Assembly (NCBI GenBank): GCA_964533425.1
Contig: CAZHJG010000014.1
Coordinates: forward strand, 1 to 23,021
Reading direction: 5' to 3'
Source: CAZHJG01 sp964533425
GTDB lineage: Bacteria > Patescibacteriota > Saccharimonadia > Saccharimonadales > UBA4665
DNA: 23,021 nt
The position numbers were made by a program, and so were the translations under genes. Of this stretch, positions 21,441-23,021 are shown piece after piece; the first letter of the stretch is position 1, and each line of letters begins with the position of its first letter. Below the pieces are notes generated by a model. It made no database searches. It had not been told where the DNA came from and saw only the letters and a list, made by a program, of their open reading frames with translations.

Positions 21441-21549
21441 TAAGCATGAAGCCTAAGGCTAAAAGCTGAAGGTCAAAAGCCTAAAGCCATCACACTGCAG
21501 GTTGCAGCGACTGTAGGCTTTTGATTTTATGACTTTTAGCTAATGCTTA
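21441..21549. repeat. Inverted repeat of GGCTAAAAG/AAAAGCCTA-like words
   Basis: The left arm (about 21441-21488) repeats the words AAGCCTAA, GGCTAAAAGC and CAAAAGCCTAAAG. The right arm (21511-21549) is an imperfect complement containing TAGGCTTTTGA and CTTTTAGC and ending AATGCTTA. One side has an 8-9 nt insertion. The right arm overlaps the stop codon of the membrane protein gene, so it may serve as its terminator. Confidence 0.7.
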
Positions 21550-22316
21550 GTGGTACTTGAGGTACTTGTGCTGGCATTGTTGAAGGTCAACGGAGCCACC
21601 AAAATGATCTTGTTAGTGCTGGGACGATAGAGAATAGCCTCGCCAGCCTTCACATACATAAGCACTTTGTCACCGTTCTGAGCATTATTGAAGAAAGCTG
21701 ACTGCTTTTTGGCGGCCGAAGCATCAGATACGTCGGCCACGGTAGGAGTCTCACCGGTTGGCAAGCTCATCAGTTTGCCAACCTTAGCGATAAGATCGTC
21801 GGTCTGCTTCTGAATAATAGCCTGCGGGTTTGCCTGCTGCTGATTTACCTTATTCTGAAGGTTACTATTATCAGTTTTAAGCTGGCTGTTCTTGCTACTG
21901 AGACTCATGGCCCAGATAGCTAAGATAACTACCAGCAGAACCAGAACTATCTCAATGACTAGATGCGTATTCGGTTTGCCGCCATGAGAGGAAATAATTT
22001 TTGGGATGTTAGACTTAGGCGTGTCTGGAGTGACAGGTTGGTTGTGGTCGGAATGGGTGTCAGGCGTGGGGTCAGAATCAGCAGAAGGCTGCGACTCAGC
22101 ATCTGGAGCTGACGACGGGCTATCACCGCCAAGACTCTCCTGCTCGTCAAAATTCACCTCTGTTTGCGGTGCAACTTCCGCTTCGGATACCACATCACTA
22201 ACACCGGCGCCAGCCTCGGCCATCGCCAGCTGCGGGGTTACTAACTGCCCCGCTTGTATACTCGCCGTATCAAATTCTTCGTCTTCACTCGGCCATTGCA
22301 CATCAATTCCGGGCAT
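21540..22316 (-). CDS. Single-pass membrane protein, acidic N-terminal region
   Basis: 258 aa. Residues 1-110 are acidic, Ser/Pro/Asp-rich and probably disordered. One transmembrane helix follows at about 118-138 (VIEIVLVLLVVILAIWAMSL), then a short coiled coil (SQLKTDNSNLQNKVNQQQ). The C-terminal domain has DVSDASAAKKQSAFFNNAQN followed by GDKVLMYVKAGEAILYRPS. That last part resembles a domain I associate with CPR membrane proteins (from memory). The C-terminal domain is likely outside the cell. The start has a gggggagggg site and a consensus-like promoter. Its function is unknown. Confidence 0.8.
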   Translation of the reverse strand: MPGIDVQWPSEDEEFDTASIQAGQLVTPQLAMAEAGAGVSDVVSEAEVAPQTEVNFDEQESLGGDSPSSAPDAESQPSADSDPTPDTHSDHNQPVTPDTPKSNIPKIISSHGGKPNTHLVIEIVLVLLVVILAIWAMSLSSKNSQLKTDNSNLQNKVNQQQANPQAIIQKQTDDLIAKVGKLMSLPTGETPTVADVSDASAAKKQSAFFNNAQNGDKVLMYVKAGEAILYRPSTNKIILVAPLTFNNASTSTSSTTKH

Positions 22317-22346
22317 AACCCCTCCCCCTTATTCTTGCTTGTGCTT

Positions 22347-22375
22347 ATTGTAGTCATTACTTCTATAGTCGTCAA
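22347..22375 (-). promoter_or_regulatory. Promoter of the membrane protein gene
   Basis: Minus strand: -35 TTGACG (22370-22375), a 17-nt spacer and -10 TACAAT (22347-22352), with a leader of about 25 nt. Confidence 0.78.
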
Positions 22376-22403
22376 GCGAATGCCAGTCGCCACGACATAA
22401 TCA

Positions 22404-22412
22404 TGGTATAGT
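22404..22412 (+). promoter_or_regulatory. Extended -10 promoter of the 22432 gene
   Basis: TGGTATAGT: an extended TG (22404-22405) with -10 TATAGT (22407-22412). A ggagggg ribosome binding site follows, 4-5 nt before the ATG at 22432. Confidence 0.6.
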
Positions 22413-22431
22413 ATGTCATTATGGAGGGGCA

Positions 22432-22932
22432 ATGACCGTTGAGACCGTGGACATACCAAGGAATTACAAAGAATTTTTTACGCAATCGCAAGGAGTTACA
22501 GAAGCTAAATTAGCTCAGATTGCTGCCACAGCAATTGGCTATGCCGATGTTCAGATCAATGTGCATGTAGACGAGGAAATTACCTATCCAAGCTACTATG
22601 CAGCTTCAATATTCATAAAGCACCGACCGGAAGATAAAAGACTTGTAGCCGCCACCTTCAGTTATCACCGAGAGGCAGGCAGCCCCGGCAAGATTCACCG
22701 ACCTCGACTTAAGCAACACTGGCAGAAGGATGGCGCATATTTTAGTATCGACGATTGGCTGCTGCGTGACCCCACCGGCATTATGGTACTTCGTAAGAGA
22801 GAGACCCTTTCAACGGATGCAAATGGGAAACGAACGTGGTCGAAAAGTCTTAAGCCCGCCACGCCCGACACCATCATAGCTATGGCTGCTTTGGCCGCTT
22901 ATCACGCTACGGCCTCGGCGCGAAATAAGTAA
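22432..22932 (+). CDS. Hypothetical protein
   Basis: 166 aa, soluble, starting MTVETVDIPRNYKEFF. It has an N-terminal helical segment, then alternating strands (VQINVHVDEEITYPSYYAA, DKRLVAATFSYH, TGIMVLRKRETLS), and an Ala-rich C-terminal helix (PDTIIAMAALAAYHATASA). I do not recognise the family. The start is set by a strong Shine-Dalgarno; an upstream ATG opens only a 4-codon frame. A bidirectional terminator follows 6 nt after the stop. Confidence 0.75.
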   Translation: MTVETVDIPRNYKEFFTQSQGVTEAKLAQIAATAIGYADVQINVHVDEEITYPSYYAASIFIKHRPEDKRLVAATFSYHREAGSPGKIHRPRLKQHWQKDGAYFSIDDWLLRDPTGIMVLRKRETLSTDANGKRTWSKSLKPATPDTIIAMAALAAYHATASARNK

Positions 22933-22937
22933 ACAAA

Positions 22938-22968
22938 GAGAAAGACCTCCCAGAAGGAGGTCTTTCTC
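22938..22968. terminator. Bidirectional intrinsic terminator
   Basis: A perfect 13-bp stem GAGAAAGACCTCC (22938-22950) with GGAGGTCTTTCTC (22956-22968) and a 5-nt loop. It lies between the convergent gene at 22432-22932 and the 5S rRNA, and can serve both strands. Confidence 0.88.
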
Positions 22969-22974
22969 ATAATT

Positions 22975-23021
22975 TGGCACCGTGCTATTTTCCCAGGGGT
23001 GGACCCCAAGTATTGTAACCG
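22975..23021 (-). rRNA. rrf: 5S ribosomal RNA, 3' part (cut by window edge)
   Basis: The minus strand reads GGTTACAATACTTGGGG, then TCCACCCCTGGGA, and ends in GCACGGTGCCA. This matches the 5S helix IV/V region and the conserved 3' end. The 5' part of 5S and any rRNA operon lie beyond the window. The exact 3' end is uncertain by a few bases. Confidence 0.82.

Noticed and set aside
1..23021. CRISPR arrays, insertion sequences, prophage genes
   Set aside because: No regularly spaced direct repeats, transposase, integrase or phage structural genes were seen.

Overview
The window looks like a Patescibacteria (CPR) chromosome, most likely Saccharibacteria (TM7). The grounds are compact housekeeping genes, a shortened IF-2 and PriA, a LID-less adenylate kinase, a four-domain S1, a vitamin-B12-type ribonucleotide reductase next to nrdR, two small KGG-repeat proteins, a small DUF5663-like protein and moderate GC. 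TGA is used as an ordinary stop (adk, def), so this is not a UGA-recoding lineage. The lineage call is inference; no database was searched.

Layout. 1-3029 (minus): nrdJ (3' end outside the window) and its repressor nrdR. nrdJ is split at 1321-1490 by an assembly artefact: a corrupted contig end, 10 Ns and a recognisable Illumina P5/i5 adapter. Removing it rejoins the gene in frame. 3294-6083 (minus): ftsA-ftsZ. 6132-8605 (minus): a tight cluster rpsU-yqeY-adk-map-nucleoside deoxyribosyltransferase. 8779-9069 (minus): a winged-helix regulator. 9234-11168 (plus): priA. 11165-11800 (minus): an unknown protein with an in-frame open extension beyond its stop. 11889-13487 (plus): def and fmt, the formyl-Met pair that works with map. 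13570-18247 (minus): rpsA, infB, a DUF5663-like Pro-rich protein, a GAF-like protein and a small unknown. 18526-19843 (plus): a ROK-family kinase overlapping an HExxH/zinc-ribbon protein. 19794-22316 (minus): an unknown, two KGG proteins and a single-pass membrane protein. 22432-22932 (plus): an unknown. The window ends inside a 5S rRNA gene (minus).

The non-coding DNA is the most unusual part. (1) An imperfect hairpin element of about 88-90 nt occurs three times: twice between nrdR and nrdJ, and once in the leader of a KGG gene. Its ends are conserved (GTGCAGT...AATGTAC), it keeps one G.A mismatch and its stem pairs covary. (2) Several intergenic spacers hold unrelated inverted repeats or tandem blocks built from short degenerate words of about 6-8 nt. 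(3) Many genes have a good -10 box only 6-8 nt before the ATG, which predicts leaderless mRNAs, while others have strong Shine-Dalgarno sites and longer leaders.

Functionally the window links dNTP supply (nrdR/nrdJ, deoxyribosyltransferase, adk), division (ftsA/ftsZ), replication restart (priA) and translation (rpsU, rpsA, infB, def, fmt, map, 5S).
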